This document shows positions 24,079 to 32,608 of a stretch of 47,179 nt of DNA, in pieces. Under the pieces are notes generated by a model. The model saw nothing but the letters and a program-made list of their open reading frames with translations. It was not told where the DNA came from and did not search any database. This stretch comes from Nostoc indistinguendum CM1-VF10 (lineage in GTDB: Bacteria; Cyanobacteriota; Cyanobacteriia; Cyanobacteriales; Nostocaceae), in the NCBI GenBank assembly GCA_019359215.1, contig JAHHHS010000057.1:1-47179 (forward strand), in the 5' to 3' direction. The translations under genes and the position numbers were made by a program. The number at the start of each line of letters is the position of its first letter. Within the stretch, counting starts at the first letter, position 1.

Positions 24079-24621
24079 TTGGCATGCGGCAAGTGTGTTC
24101 GCTACCTGTGCCAAGATGAAACGAGGGTGGGACTAAAAACTCTCACAGGAAAAGTAATTACTGCCTCTGGAGTCAAGCCCACTGTTGAGGTGAAATGGCC
24201 ACGGGAAAATTTTTGGATTTATGGTGCCATTGAACCATTGACTGGAGATCATTTCCTTTATGAGTACCCAAAACTGGATGGTGAGTGTTTTCAACAGTTT
24301 TTGGATTGGCTATCTGTGCAATTAGGTAGCGATTACGCTATTTTACAGATTGACCAAGCACCTGCTCATACAAGTTCAAAACTCCGTTGGCCAGAAAATA
24401 TTATTCCTCTGTTTCAACCACCTTCAGCCCCTGAACTCAATCCCATTGAAAGGCTTTGGCAACTCCTCAAAAAACCACTCAAAAATCAACTTTTTTCTTC
24501 TTTACAAGCTTTACGTGAGCGCATCCAAGAAATATTCGACCAACTTACTTTTGAGCAGGTAATTTCTATCTCTTCTTACAACTTTATTCTAGAAGCTTTA
24601 TTCTATGCAGCTTCATATTAA
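24079..24621 (+). CDS. IS630 transposase, DDE catalytic part
   Basis: The 180-codon frame carries the RNase H-fold catalytic core. First Asp is in C-Q-D-E-T-R, second in L-Q-I-D-Q-A-P-A-H-T, and the Glu is in E-L-N-P-I-E-R-L-W; all three DDE residues are present. Read from upstream in the same frame it extends back through NCLEEHLACGKC, so the apparent ATG is probably not the true start: the domain is most likely made by a -1 frameshift from the upstream frame. The end of the gene runs into the right inverted repeat. Confidence 0.88.
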   Translation: MACGKCVRYLCQDETRVGLKTLTGKVITASGVKPTVEVKWPRENFWIYGAIEPLTGDHFLYEYPKLDGECFQQFLDWLSVQLGSDYAILQIDQAPAHTSSKLRWPENIIPLFQPPSAPELNPIERLWQLLKKPLKNQLFSSLQALRERIQEIFDQLTFEQVISISSYNFILEALFYAASY

Positions 24622-24626
24622 ATTGG

Positions 24627-25615
24627 TATAAGGCTTTGACTTGAAGTTCATACTCACGCTTTAGGTATTTCTCAATTTCTGACTTGTTTCCATCAAGCGG
24701 GACATTTACACGAATGACAAAAGTACCGTCATTCTTATTTTCAATTGCTTGAATGGATAATTCCTCACCGCCAGACTCAATCTGTAGCTTTTGGTATGAA
24801 GTAAGAAAAGCTTGCCAGTCAATACCGTTGCGAAAAATCAGGTCAACTGTTTCTAAAGCTTTCTGGAAGAGCTTGGTAAACTCCCCTGGTGCAAACTCTC
24901 CGCTACTGGGACGACGTTCTTGTTTGTTTCTTTTCAAATAGACATACTGGCAATCAATATCATTCAGCTTTGTAGCAGAATTAATATTCCAATCTTCTAA
25001 ACAAGCACCCGTAAACTTTGCATTTGTAAAATCTGTTCCTAATGCTTGAGTTCTAATTAAGTCAGCCCCATTAAGGTTAGTTCCTCTGAGGTCGCTACTG
25101 GTAAGGTCAGCCCTAATGAGATTAGCACCACTGAGATTAGCACCACTGAGATTAGCACCACTGAGATTAGCACCACTGAGGTTCGCATTCATAAAAAAAA
25201 CATCACTAAGGTAAGCGACGCTGAGGTTAACACCGAGGAGGTAAGCGCCGCTAAAGTCAACCCCAGTGAGGTTAGCCCCAGTGAGGTTAGCCCCGCTGAG
25301 GTCAGCCCCGACGGCCTCAACGGAGATGAGGTCAGCCTTGTGGAGGTTAGCTTGATGGAGGTTAGCCTCACGGAGGTTAGCCCCAGTGAGGTTAGCCCCA
25401 GTGAGGTTAGTCTCCACAAGGCTGACCTCGTTGAGGTTAGCCCCAGTGAGGTCGCTATAGGTAAGGTTAGCCTCGCTGAGGTTAGCCCCAGTAAGGTTAG
25501 CCTCCTTGAGGTTAGCCTCAGTAAGGTCAAGAATTATATTTAGATTATTAGCTCTCCACTCATTCCAACTTTGTACACCTTTGTTCAGCCGAGTATAATG
25601 CTCCTCATTAACCAT
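24627..25615 (-). pseudogene. N-terminal piece of a pentapeptide-repeat protein split by IS630
   Basis: From MVNEEHYTRLNKG, about 329 codons are intact before the IS. Residues about 30-200 are pentapeptide repeats A-N-L-[TS]-G, a right-handed quadrilateral beta-helix. Next come E-D-W-N-I-N-S-A-T-K-L and C-Q-Y-V-Y-L-K-R, G-E-F-A-P-G-E-F-T-K-L-F and a small alpha/beta domain. These match, in the same order, the second half of the protein at 36780-39050 (Q-D-W-G-I-T-T-D-T-K-F, C-E-Y-V-Y-M, E-V-F-A-P-G-E-F-G-E-F). The last ~14 residues of the open frame are IS sequence. The uninterrupted protein would have about 500 residues. Confidence 0.82.
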
Positions 25616-25910
25616 TGCTGATTCTCCTTATGTCCTACCTTCAGAATCTTCAATGGGGCATAACTATGGAGATGTCATTTTCAATTAAGCTCATTAAATC
25701 CAAGCAGCAGGTTTGTTTTGGACTATAGCAGTTGTTTGGAGCGGCGACAAGCTTGGAAATGATGTTGCCCGTGAGTTGAGATGTCGGTAAATATATTTAT
25801 CTCGACATCGGGACGAAAGCTGAACACACAAAGACTTGAGCCATTTAGCAACTTGCCCCCAAGTGCGATTGCACAGACTGGAACAGTTAAGAGTTAACTG
25901 ATTTAACGCC
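25616..25910. other. Intergenic, promoter region of the pentapeptide gene
   Basis: No gene is seen. A short inverted repeat GATGTCG / CGACATC (about 25779-25810) with an AT-rich loop lies here. The region separates the pentapeptide gene, transcribed leftwards, from the end of the primase-helicase gene. Confidence 0.4.
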
Positions 25911-28900
25911 TTAATGCAGAAGTTTTATCCAATCACTCCTGAAGATTTCTAATTGACATAATTGACCTTTAAAACCTCGATACTCAATTGTTGCACTACA
26001 AAAATATGTATCCATTACTTGAACGCTCTTAATAATTCCGATCTGCTTTTTGCGAAGACTGTCATTGAAAAACTCAACTTTATCCCCCCTTTTCAATTCC
26101 GGGCAAGATAATTCGCTTTCTCGTGTATTTATCAATTCACCATCTTGTCGAGGAGAAAACCCAGTCACAGCAGGGGTGTCCTGGCTGTCCACTCCGTTTT
26201 CGACAAGATTTACTTCCTGGACAGGCTCAAACCCAGTCACAGTAGGGCTGTCCAGATTGTCCACATTGTATAGGGGGACTGAAGGGTTATCAATTACATC
26301 AACGAATTGATTAACTTCACTTTCATTATTTTCCTCATCTTTTTTTTGCAATGCTAATTCTTGGGGGAGGACAATTGGACAGGGTGGACAGTCAAGCTGT
26401 GTAAGGCTTTCAGCCTGTCCAGGGTCAAAAGTAGGGGTATTTAGTGGGTGGACAGGGTGGACAGTCAAGCTGTGTAGAGGTTCTGGCGTTTTGGTAGGGT
26501 GAAGAAACTCCTCGAATTCTTCTATTCCTCCTTCAAGGCATTTATCTTTAAAGCAATACCAAAATTCCGAAGAAGAAAGTGAAGAATCCGGTGGCCCCTC
26601 CGGTACTTTCATTTCAAATACCCCAGCCAGTGGTTCAATGAATGCAAAGTGGGACTGAATTCTTTCACGCTTTCCGTTGATCGTGGGTGTCCAGCTACGT
26701 TCCTTGAAGTTGTGGGGCAAGACTGTTTTTAAATGGCTAATAAATTTGGACATCCCCAAAGGAGCATAACCATGTTCCCGGCAGTAAAGTACATACCAAC
26801 TGTGTAAACGACTTTGTGGGATAAATGTTTCGGTCGTTGAGGGGCGTAAGCACAAGTCCACAAAGGATTTGGTAGAGTCCCCGTACAAAGATGCCTCTAG
26901 CGCCAGATTCTTCGCTCGATCTGAAGAGGGAGGCGATAACAAAATGCGATCGCGTTCTGCTCGTGGCATTGCTAAAGCCCAAGAAATTATGTCGGACTTC
27001 ACCTCTTGTAGCTTCAGCCACAAGTCTGGGTCAGGGCTTACATCTCGGTTTTTTACTGGGATTGGGTAAGCTCGACGCATCCAGCCGTCGCCAGCATTTT
27101 CGATCTGTAGATGACTTACAGAGGCAACCCAAAACCGAATGTACCACTGGATTGAATAAGCTACTGGATTGAATAAAGCGCGTCCGCTCATTGCCCCATT
27201 GTCAACTAATTCGTAAAAAGCTCGGACTCCTTCGGCATAACCTCCTACGTCGGGGAATCCAAATATCCGCTTTCCACTTAAATATTGATGCCGTCCTTCC
27301 GGTGTAGAAATATCCGCAAATTGTGAAGCGCTACTAGAGCCGGATTCGCCAAATAAACTACTCCAAAACCGTCCTAGCGTCCCCTTGCCCCCACCACTTA
27401 AGCCAATTAAGTGGGGAAACCGACCATAAGGGGCAGTTGGGTCTAAAAACATACTTGTGAACGCCCGAATCACTTCAACCAATTCTGACCCAAAGCTTTC
27501 ATTTAGAAATTTGAGAAAAACTTCTGGGCATGGTTTGTTGGCTTCATAATCGTGGGGAATGATATTAGTGAGGTAAAAATCTTTGCTTAGAGGCATTTGT
27601 TCACCAGTTCGCAAATCAACAACACAATTGTTAAACCCTAATAAATGAGTATTGGTTGGCAGTGGTTCTGCTGGTTCTAAGCGACTGCGGCAATATTTAA
27701 AGGCAGATTCCTTGTGTGCGTTAGTTTCGTAAGGCTTGGTTATTCTCCAACCAAATGTCTTTGTGTAAGAGAGCTTGTAAGCGGATTCTCCAGCGTCAGC
27801 GAGGAGCTTGTAAGCTTTATTATCATCTTGGTGCTGCCATTGCTTATTCTCTTGTGACCACTTGTAAAAGGATGAATTCAGTACCATCCATTCTGTTTGA
27901 GGAAAGATTTTTCGGTAAGCCCAGCCATCAAAAGTACCCGCCGTTACGCAGTTAGAGTAGGGTAAATTCATGGATTGGCAGACGGATTTGTAGAATGCCT
28001 CCGGGTCTGCTGGGTCAATATCTATACTGAAATTAGATAAATCCGTAACTTCTTTTTCAAGAGTTTCTGATTCTGCCAACTCTTGCGATCGCTCTGCTTG
28101 CTTTCGCTCTGCTACAGCTGCGTGAATCTCCTGCTCTAACCTGCGGATAAATTCTGGTGTTTCCATTTGCCCCAAAATTTCTTTAATGTCGCTCGATTTA
28201 TATGGTAAATCGGGGCAGATGCTATTGGGGCTAATTCCAATAAATGCAATTCCTACTTCGGCAGCACATTCAGAACACGTCTGGAGTTTTTTCAAACCAG
28301 TGTCATCGGGGTCATGCAGAAAAACGATTAATCCTATGCCTGCTTCAATTGCGCGTTGATATTCTCTTGTGATAGTCTTTTTATCCCATCCACTGCCCTG
28401 AAACGTAATTCCAGCAAGACCATGTGAGCGACCAACTTCTACGCATCCCTCGCCTTCATGCTGGAGTAGTGCCGGGGTTCCCGTCACAGATTTAGCAGCA
28501 GCTAGAGCTTCATCAATGCGATATGCTCCCCAAGGCAAATCGCCTTTTTTCATTTGGGGTGTGCCATCTTGTCGCCTATGCCATTGCCGAAAGGTCTTGC
28601 TGTAACCTTTCTCCTTATTGGCATCTGGCCACTGATAGCGAACCACCCATTGCGACTCTGAGTAAGGATAAATTGTTTCGGTGGCACTGCCCTCAACATC
28701 TTTTGGTGGTCTACTCGTTAACTTTTGAGTTTGGGGTATGTCAGTCGCCGCTTGGGTCAACATCACCAGTGCTAATTCACAATCTGGAATTGGCGCACTT
28801 TTGGGCAAGATTCTCTTGGGCTTCGCAGCCAAACGGTTTAGGGATGGAGTGTAATTAGCCCCTGCTCTTTCTGCCACCACTTCAGCCCAAGGTTTGATCG

Positions 28901-29264
28901 CCTCTCTGATGTCCTTACACTCACAATTATTGAAGCATCTGTACTTCCCGGTTTCTGGGACAATAGATAAGTCATTACCGCCACAAACTGGACAAATAAA
29001 CTTATTTTTAGCTTTGGACGGCTCTAGCTGATCTTGAAAATTTCGGATGTCGAATTTTTCAAATGCCTGTTGAGTTCTTGAGGCAGTAGTTTTTTGTGGT
29101 GTATCGAACAGCTGTTTATTTTCTACACTGGCAGTTTTGGTATTGCGTGCTGCTAACTCTTGCTCCCCTGTAGCTGACTGTACTATAATGAGGGGATCTG
29201 AATTATTCAGTAGTGCGCCATGATGTGAGAGTCCGGGCGCATTCTCAATTTTTACCGTATTCAT
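25911..29264 (-). CDS. Plasmid primase-helicase (zinc finger, Toprim-like, D5/SF3 helicase)
   Basis: The 1117-residue replication protein has these parts in order. A zinc finger C91-P-V-C94 ... C110-x-x-x-C114 (after F-I) comes first. A Toprim-like DUF3854 region follows (about 270-370; L-L-Q-H-E-G-E-G-C-V-E-V-G, F-L-H-D-P-D-D-T-G). A D5/DUF5906-type SF3 helicase has Walker A L-S-G-G-G-K627-G-T-L-G and F-G-F-P-D-V-G-G-Y as Walker B-like motif. A long acidic/Pro linker leads to a C-terminal SH3-like segment (R-G-D-K-V-E-F-F-N, Y-R-G-F-K-G-Q-L-C). It would prime and unwind DNA, like P4 alpha. It is the likely replication protein of the plasmid. The linker holds imperfect repeats of a D-S-P-T/A-V-T-G-F type (26130-26270), also visible in the DNA. 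Confidence 0.85.
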   Translation of the reverse strand: MNTVKIENAPGLSHHGALLNNSDPLIIVQSATGEQELAARNTKTASVENKQLFDTPQKTTASRTQQAFEKFDIRNFQDQLEPSKAKNKFICPVCGGNDLSIVPETGKYRCFNNCECKDIREAIKPWAEVVAERAGANYTPSLNRLAAKPKRILPKSAPIPDCELALVMLTQAATDIPQTQKLTSRPPKDVEGSATETIYPYSESQWVVRYQWPDANKEKGYSKTFRQWHRRQDGTPQMKKGDLPWGAYRIDEALAAAKSVTGTPALLQHEGEGCVEVGRSHGLAGITFQGSGWDKKTITREYQRAIEAGIGLIVFLHDPDDTGLKKLQTCSECAAEVGIAFIGISPNSICPDLPYKSSDIKEILGQMETPEFIRRLEQEIHAAVAERKQAERSQELAESETLEKEVTDLSNFSIDIDPADPEAFYKSVCQSMNLPYSNCVTAGTFDGWAYRKIFPQTEWMVLNSSFYKWSQENKQWQHQDDNKAYKLLADAGESAYKLSYTKTFGWRITKPYETNAHKESAFKYCRSRLEPAEPLPTNTHLLGFNNCVVDLRTGEQMPLSKDFYLTNIIPHDYEANKPCPEVFLKFLNESFGSELVEVIRAFTSMFLDPTAPYGRFPHLIGLSGGGKGTLGRFWSSLFGESGSSSASQFADISTPEGRHQYLSGKRIFGFPDVGGYAEGVRAFYELVDNGAMSGRALFNPVAYSIQWYIRFWVASVSHLQIENAGDGWMRRAYPIPVKNRDVSPDPDLWLKLQEVKSDIISWALAMPRAERDRILLSPPSSDRAKNLALEASLYGDSTKSFVDLCLRPSTTETFIPQSRLHSWYVLYCREHGYAPLGMSKFISHLKTVLPHNFKERSWTPTINGKRERIQSHFAFIEPLAGVFEMKVPEGPPDSSLSSSEFWYCFKDKCLEGGIEEFEEFLHPTKTPEPLHSLTVHPVHPLNTPTFDPGQAESLTQLDCPPCPIVLPQELALQKKDEENNESEVNQFVDVIDNPSVPLYNVDNLDSPTVTGFEPVQEVNLVENGVDSQDTPAVTGFSPRQDGELINTRESELSCPELKRGDKVEFFNDSLRKKQIGIIKSVQVMDTYFCSATIEYRGFKGQLCQLEIFRSDWIKLLH

Positions 29265-29682
29265 TTGTGGCTCCTGAATTTAGTGATTACTTTCGATAAA
29301 GATTGAGTAATCCCTTTCACTTAAAGGCACGCCACTGTTACGCTAGAGCTAAGAAAATTAAATTTCATGATTGTGGTAGGACTAACCACTTTGGCGACGA
29401 CTGACAATCGTCTTGGTATGGCTTAACTCTAGACAGTAAGAGAGTGAGTGGCTTGCCCCAAAGGAAGTTGGGACTACCCTTTTTTTGCGCCTTTGTAAGG
29501 CTGTGTCTATAAAAAAAACATGATTTTATAGGCTGTGGGCGAAAAAGAATGAGTTTTTGTATGTTTTGCTGTCCGGGTATTCAAGCTGCCTGTAAGCATA
29601 AATACTCTGATAGTAGGTGTTAAGCTTTAGTCGCCCCTGTTTTCATACTTTAATCCTCTATATTTTGTTTTTTGGTTTAGGC
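29265..29682. other. Intergenic region upstream of the primase-helicase
   Basis: I see no gene. The stretch must hold the primase promoter. It contains several G/C-rich islands in otherwise AT-rich DNA and CTATAAAA / TTTTATAG arms at about 29507-29532. A small RNA is possible but cannot be supported from sequence alone. Confidence 0.4.
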
Positions 29683-29868
29683 TTACTCCTCATCTGTCCC
29701 TTTGGACTGGGAAGATTTCGATTTTTTGCGCCTAGTCGTGATTGCATCTCTGATCATGGTTTCAACGAGATTGCTGACACTACGATTTTCTTCTTCTGCC
29801 CATGCATCTAATTCCTCTTTTAGTTCAGGTGGTAAGTAAATACTCACCTTTGGTTTTTTTGTTGTCAC
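29683..29868 (-). CDS. Ribbon-helix-helix (CopG-like) regulator
   Basis: The 61 residues read K-V-S-I-Y-L-P-P-E-L-K-E-E-L-D-A-W-A-E-E-E-N-R-S-V-S-N-L-V-E-T-M-I. This is a textbook RHH: a beta strand, helix A, the turn N-R-S-V-S-N and helix B. A basic Arg/Lys/Ser tail follows. Length and pattern fit a CopG/plasmid copy-control or partition regulator. It is transcribed away from parM, and a 10-bp palindrome (29885-29909) sits about 17 bp before its ATG, a likely autoregulatory operator. Confidence 0.85.
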   Translation of the reverse strand: MTTKKPKVSIYLPPELKEELDAWAEEENRSVSNLVETMIRDAITTRRKKSKSSQSKGTDEE

Positions 29869-29884
29869 ACTTAATACGATCTCA

Positions 29885-29909
29885 AAATAGCGTTCTGATA
29901 ACGCTATTT
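29885..29909. promoter_or_regulatory. Palindromic operator AAATAGCGTT-5-AACGCTATTT
   Basis: A perfect 10-bp inverted repeat lies directly upstream of the CopG-like gene, in the divergent region with parM. Its size and place fit binding by an RHH dimer pair. Confidence 0.65.
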
Positions 29910-29941
29910 ATAGCTTTTTAGTATGACTCATATCTAGGGTG

Positions 29942-29971
29942 TTGACAACTACCGTTATTTACCGTTACTAT
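29942..29971 (+). promoter_or_regulatory. Predicted sigma-70-type promoter for the parM operon
   Basis: TTGACA (29942-29947) and TACTAT (29966-29971) are 18 bp apart. Two ACCGTTA direct repeats, starting at 29951 and 29961 (10-bp step), fill the spacer. A protein bound there would block RNA polymerase, so the operon is probably repressed by one of the nearby RHH proteins. Confidence 0.6.
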
Positions 29972-30135
29972 AGCACTAACAGGCAGAAACGCCACTGGGT
30001 GACAAAATCTGTCTCAGATGGTTGAAATTGTAGAGTTATTTAATTAGCTACCACCTGAAAGCAGAGATAGTCAAAACCAAAGCAGCAAGCCTATTTCAGA
30101 ACTTTGTCAATTAAATATTTTGGGGATTAAGAATT

Positions 30136-31194
30136 ATGACAGATTTGGCAGTTCATACCGAAAATGCCAACACTGGGCAAAAAGGTACACTAACGATCGT
30201 TGCTGGTTACGACCTTGGTAATTCCAGTATTAAATTTGTATCATCAGACCGCCAGATAAGATTTCCCAGTTATTTAGAGAATTGCTACTACCGCCCAACC
30301 GAGACTCCTACTGAAGGTTACGTTGAGTACCTAGAGGGTGATGCACTAACTAAACTGGACTACAAGCAATGGTTATCGGGTTATGCAGCTTACGATGCCA
30401 ATCCGAAAAACCATCTTCGGGTTACTGATGATGCTACTGCAAAGGTGAGTCAATCGCTGAAACATCTACTAGCAGTGCTTTCCTACTACCCTTATAAAGC
30501 TTCGATTGAGTTAGTAATCTGTGCATCTTTGCACGAAAGAGGCGATTTAGAAGATCAGCTGATTGAAGCACTCACTGGTCGCCATGTCGTCAAGTTTGGC
30601 GGTAAGATTTGCCCCACCGAGGTCAAGATCCATGTTTTGAAGGTTTACGACGAAGGGCACGCAGCGATCGCCGCCTTTGCCCAGAACTTGAACACCAGTA
30701 AGCAAAACTTAATTGTTGATATCGGGAATCGGACAGTTATTGCCACTTTGATAGGTTCCAAAGGACATCTAGCTAACCGAAAGACTTTTGATAACGGTGT
30801 GGAAGAGTTGATCCGAATGATTTCGGTCAACCCAGACTTTAAGAATCGCTTGGTAGGCGAGATTGCAATGCCGCACCTTATCCGCCAGGGACTAGAAAGC
30901 ACTGACAAGCCTTTTTGGTATGGCAAACAGTTCAGTTTTCAAGATGTCTACCAAAAAGAGTTAGCGCCTTGGGTACAAAAGTCCCTAGCGCCAGTATTCA
31001 AGTTTATCCACCCTTGGAAGATTAATGCAGATGTCTGCTTAATTACTGGGGGAGGCTCACGACTGTCATCAGTGAGTGAAGCACTTCAGGCTAAAGGGTT
31101 CGTGGTAGCAGACAACCCAGTGTGGGCAAACGCGATTGGGCTTGAACAACTAGCAAAGATGATTCATTTAAGGAGTGTGAATGAACAGCAATGA
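30136..31194 (+). CDS. parM: ParM/StbA-like actin-family ATPase
   Basis: The 352 residues show the actin-fold nucleotide motifs: phosphate-1 G-Y-D26-L-G-N-S-S-I-K-F, phosphate-2 L-I-V-D195-I-G-N-R-T-V, and adenosine motif L-I-T304-G-G-G-S-R-L. Hsp70/FtsA-type insertions are absent, and the length matches plasmid ParM/Alp proteins. It would form filaments that push plasmid copies apart. The next gene overlaps its end by 14 bases and encodes a small ParR-like protein, so this is a type II partition pair. A 165-base leader separates the predicted promoter from the ATG. Confidence 0.85.
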   Translation: MTDLAVHTENANTGQKGTLTIVAGYDLGNSSIKFVSSDRQIRFPSYLENCYYRPTETPTEGYVEYLEGDALTKLDYKQWLSGYAAYDANPKNHLRVTDDATAKVSQSLKHLLAVLSYYPYKASIELVICASLHERGDLEDQLIEALTGRHVVKFGGKICPTEVKIHVLKVYDEGHAAIAAFAQNLNTSKQNLIVDIGNRTVIATLIGSKGHLANRKTFDNGVEELIRMISVNPDFKNRLVGEIAMPHLIRQGLESTDKPFWYGKQFSFQDVYQKELAPWVQKSLAPVFKFIHPWKINADVCLITGGGSRLSSVSEALQAKGFVVADNPVWANAIGLEQLAKMIHLRSVNEQQ

Positions 31195-31408
31195 AAGCAT
31201 TCGGGTAGTGATTCGTAAGCCCTACCACCCATTACTAAAAAAGCTTGCACAACAAATGAACTTAGACGATTACGGGGAGGTGATTAACTTCCTACTTTTA
31301 GAATTCCAGCGAAATGGGTACAACTTCCAAACTGAACAACCGACTGATTCTAAGCTCCAACAACAAGACGAAAAAGATTTAGCCAGCAATCTCGCTGCAA
31401 TGTTCTAG
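31181..31408 (+). CDS. Small ParR-like partner of ParM
   Basis: The 75 residues begin with a strand I-R-V-V-I-R-K, then H-P-L-L-K-K-L-A-Q-Q-M-N and D-Y-G-E-V-I-N-F-L-L-L-E-F. This beta-helix-helix order is that of RHH proteins, followed by a Gln/Asp-rich flexible C-terminus of the type ParR uses to touch ParM filaments. Its start lies 14 bases inside parM. It should bind an iteron-type centromere; the 11-bp-phased arrays at 19.1-19.3 kb are candidates. Confidence 0.65.
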   Translation: MNSNESIRVVIRKPYHPLLKKLAQQMNLDDYGEVINFLLLEFQRNGYNFQTEQPTDSKLQQQDEKDLASNLAAMF

Positions 31409-31410
31409 CC

Positions 31411-31626
31411 ATGAAAATCAACAAAACACTTGGATTCTCTTTTGCCACTCTTGGCTTTCTAGCCCTTGGCTATTTCGGAGTGCAGCAGCTTGGCAGAAAC
31501 AATATGTTCACTATCGCCGCAGCCGTGGGAGGTGCAGGGGCTATCAGCTATGTACTTCAGAAACCGAGTCAACCAGAAGCCCCAACCGCACCGATAAAAG
31601 CTCAAAGGAAAGGGAAGAAGTCATGA
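31411..31626 (+). CDS. Small membrane protein, two predicted TM segments
   Basis: The 71 residues contain hydrophobic stretches at about 8-26 (GFSFATLGFLALGYFGV) and 33-50 (FTIAAAVGGAGAISYVL), then a basic Pro/Ala/Lys tail. It starts 3 bases after the ParR-like gene and overlaps the next gene by four bases (ATGA). I recognise no family. It may belong with the membrane proteins and ATPase later in the operon. Confidence 0.7.
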   Translation: MKINKTLGFSFATLGFLALGYFGVQQLGRNNMFTIAAAVGGAGAISYVLQKPSQPEAPTAPIKAQRKGKKS

Positions 31627-31898
31627 GCCACCAAGACACCCAAAAGACACAACCAAGCTTAACAACAACCGAAATCATGACCATCATCCTCGGTTGCGAA
31701 CAAACTCTAAGGTTCGTGCAAGCATCTCCCAATTACAAGCAAATTGAAGCGTCGGAAAAGTTCAGTACATCGAATGACTTAAAGATGGGTGATGCTGTGC
31801 AAGCTTTGATGGAGATTCACGAAGCGATTCTAAATATCGAGTTTTATTCGCAAGTTGAGGGACAAACTTATGCTTTCAACGACAGCCTTACAGCGTAA
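31623..31898 (+). CDS. Hypothetical plasmid protein
   Basis: These 91 residues are not recognised. After a polar N-terminus they form helices (T-E-I-M-T-I-I-L-G-C-E-Q-T-L-R-F-V, M-G-D-A-V-Q-A-L-M-E-I-H-E-A-I-L-N-I). It is soluble and acidic. It overlaps its upstream neighbour by four bases and its downstream neighbour by about 29, so it belongs to the parM operon. Confidence 0.65.
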   Translation: MSHQDTQKTQPSLTTTEIMTIILGCEQTLRFVQASPNYKQIEASEKFSTSNDLKMGDAVQALMEIHEAILNIEFYSQVEGQTYAFNDSLTA

Positions 31899-32064
31899 CC
31901 ATTTGTACGAATTCCGTGGTCAACAATTGCGCTACAGCCACCGCTCTAATTGTCGAGCCAATGCACCTTTCGTTTTTAACGATTCCAAGAGCAGACGCAA
32001 AGAATTAAGTCAAAACCAAGTGCAGAAGGAGGTTTTTGAACTTGTTGAGTTTTGTGAAAACTGA
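31870..32064 (+). CDS. Small hypothetical protein
   Basis: I chose the ATG at 31870 (MLSTTALQRNHLYEFRGQQL) because GAGG lies ahead of it; an earlier in-frame ATG at 31855 is possible. The 64 residues include Y-E-F-R-G-Q-Q-L-R-Y-S-H-R-S-N-C-R and F-V-F-N-D-S-K-S, then a helical E-L-S-Q-N-Q-V-Q-K-E-V-F-E-L-V-E-F-C. It looks like a small regulatory or accessory protein. It overlaps the gene before it by 29 bases. Confidence 0.55.
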   Translation: MLSTTALQRNHLYEFRGQQLRYSHRSNCRANAPFVFNDSKSRRKELSQNQVQKEVFELVEFCEN

Positions 32065-32155
32065 TAATGAAGCGATTGCCCCGACCGACCAAAGTAAGTG
32101 CAATCGCGTCACCCGAAAGTGCATCAAGTACACATCGTTACAAGGATTCTAACAA

Positions 32156-32600
32156 ATGACACTCGACTACAAAAATCCCAACGATTGGGGCAAATCGCCT
32201 CTGACTGACTCCGCCCTAAGAAAGCAGCAATTCAAAGCGGAAAATCCAGAACAGTGGGCAGCAATGATTTCGGCTGATATTGAGGCGCTTGACACACCAA
32301 TATTCGAGAGTGAAGATTACCCACCCTTCACTGGGACGGAATTTCTAGCAACTCATGAAACCATCGATGACCATCCATACTCTGCTGCATTTGGTCAATT
32401 CTTGGGCAACGGTATTGAAGAAAGATATTGCAAATATCTTAGCGTTTGGCTCTAAGCGATTTGATTTAATCTCTGATGATTTTGATGATCCAATACGGCA
32501 ACTAGCAACGAGAATTTATAGCCGATTTGAAGAGATGGGTTACTGGGATAAGTTGCCCCAATCATCCAGCAATATCGACTATGACTACATCCCTTATTAG
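32156..32600 (+). pseudogene. Frameshifted plasmid gene (two halves)
   Basis: The first frame (99 codons; MTLDYKNPNDWGKSPLTDSA) loses phase near 32420 and ends at 32455. The neighbouring frame carries D-I-A-N-I-L-A-F-G-S-K-R-F-D-L-I-S-D-D-F-D-D-P-I and E-E-M-G-Y-W-D-K-L-P to 32600. Removing one A from GAAGAAAGATATTG (about 32422) gives G-I-E-E-D-I-A-N-I-L-A-F and one protein of about 148 residues. I do not know its function. It belongs to the parM operon by spacing. Confidence 0.65.
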
Positions 32601-32608
32601 GAGATAAA

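Larger units (their letters stand above)
23502..24626 (+). mobile_element. IS630-family insertion sequence
   Basis: The 1.1-kb element has 23-bp terminal inverted repeats beginning CCAATTT[TA]ATATGAAGCTG (23502-23524 and the complement of 24604-24626, one mismatch) and is flanked by TA on both sides, the usual IS630/mariner target. It carries two overlapping-phase reading frames for one transposase. It lies inside a pentapeptide-repeat gene, reversing the transcription direction locally. The nearly perfect ends suggest a recent insertion. Confidence 0.9.

Noticed and set aside
25189..25543. Other-frame ORFs across the pentapeptide repeats
   Set aside because: The A-N-L-x-G coding repeat opens alternative frames; only the minus-strand pentapeptide frame makes a known fold.
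29265..29620. tRNA or structured RNA gene
   Set aside because: No cloverleaf or T-loop consensus could be found; only weak stems.
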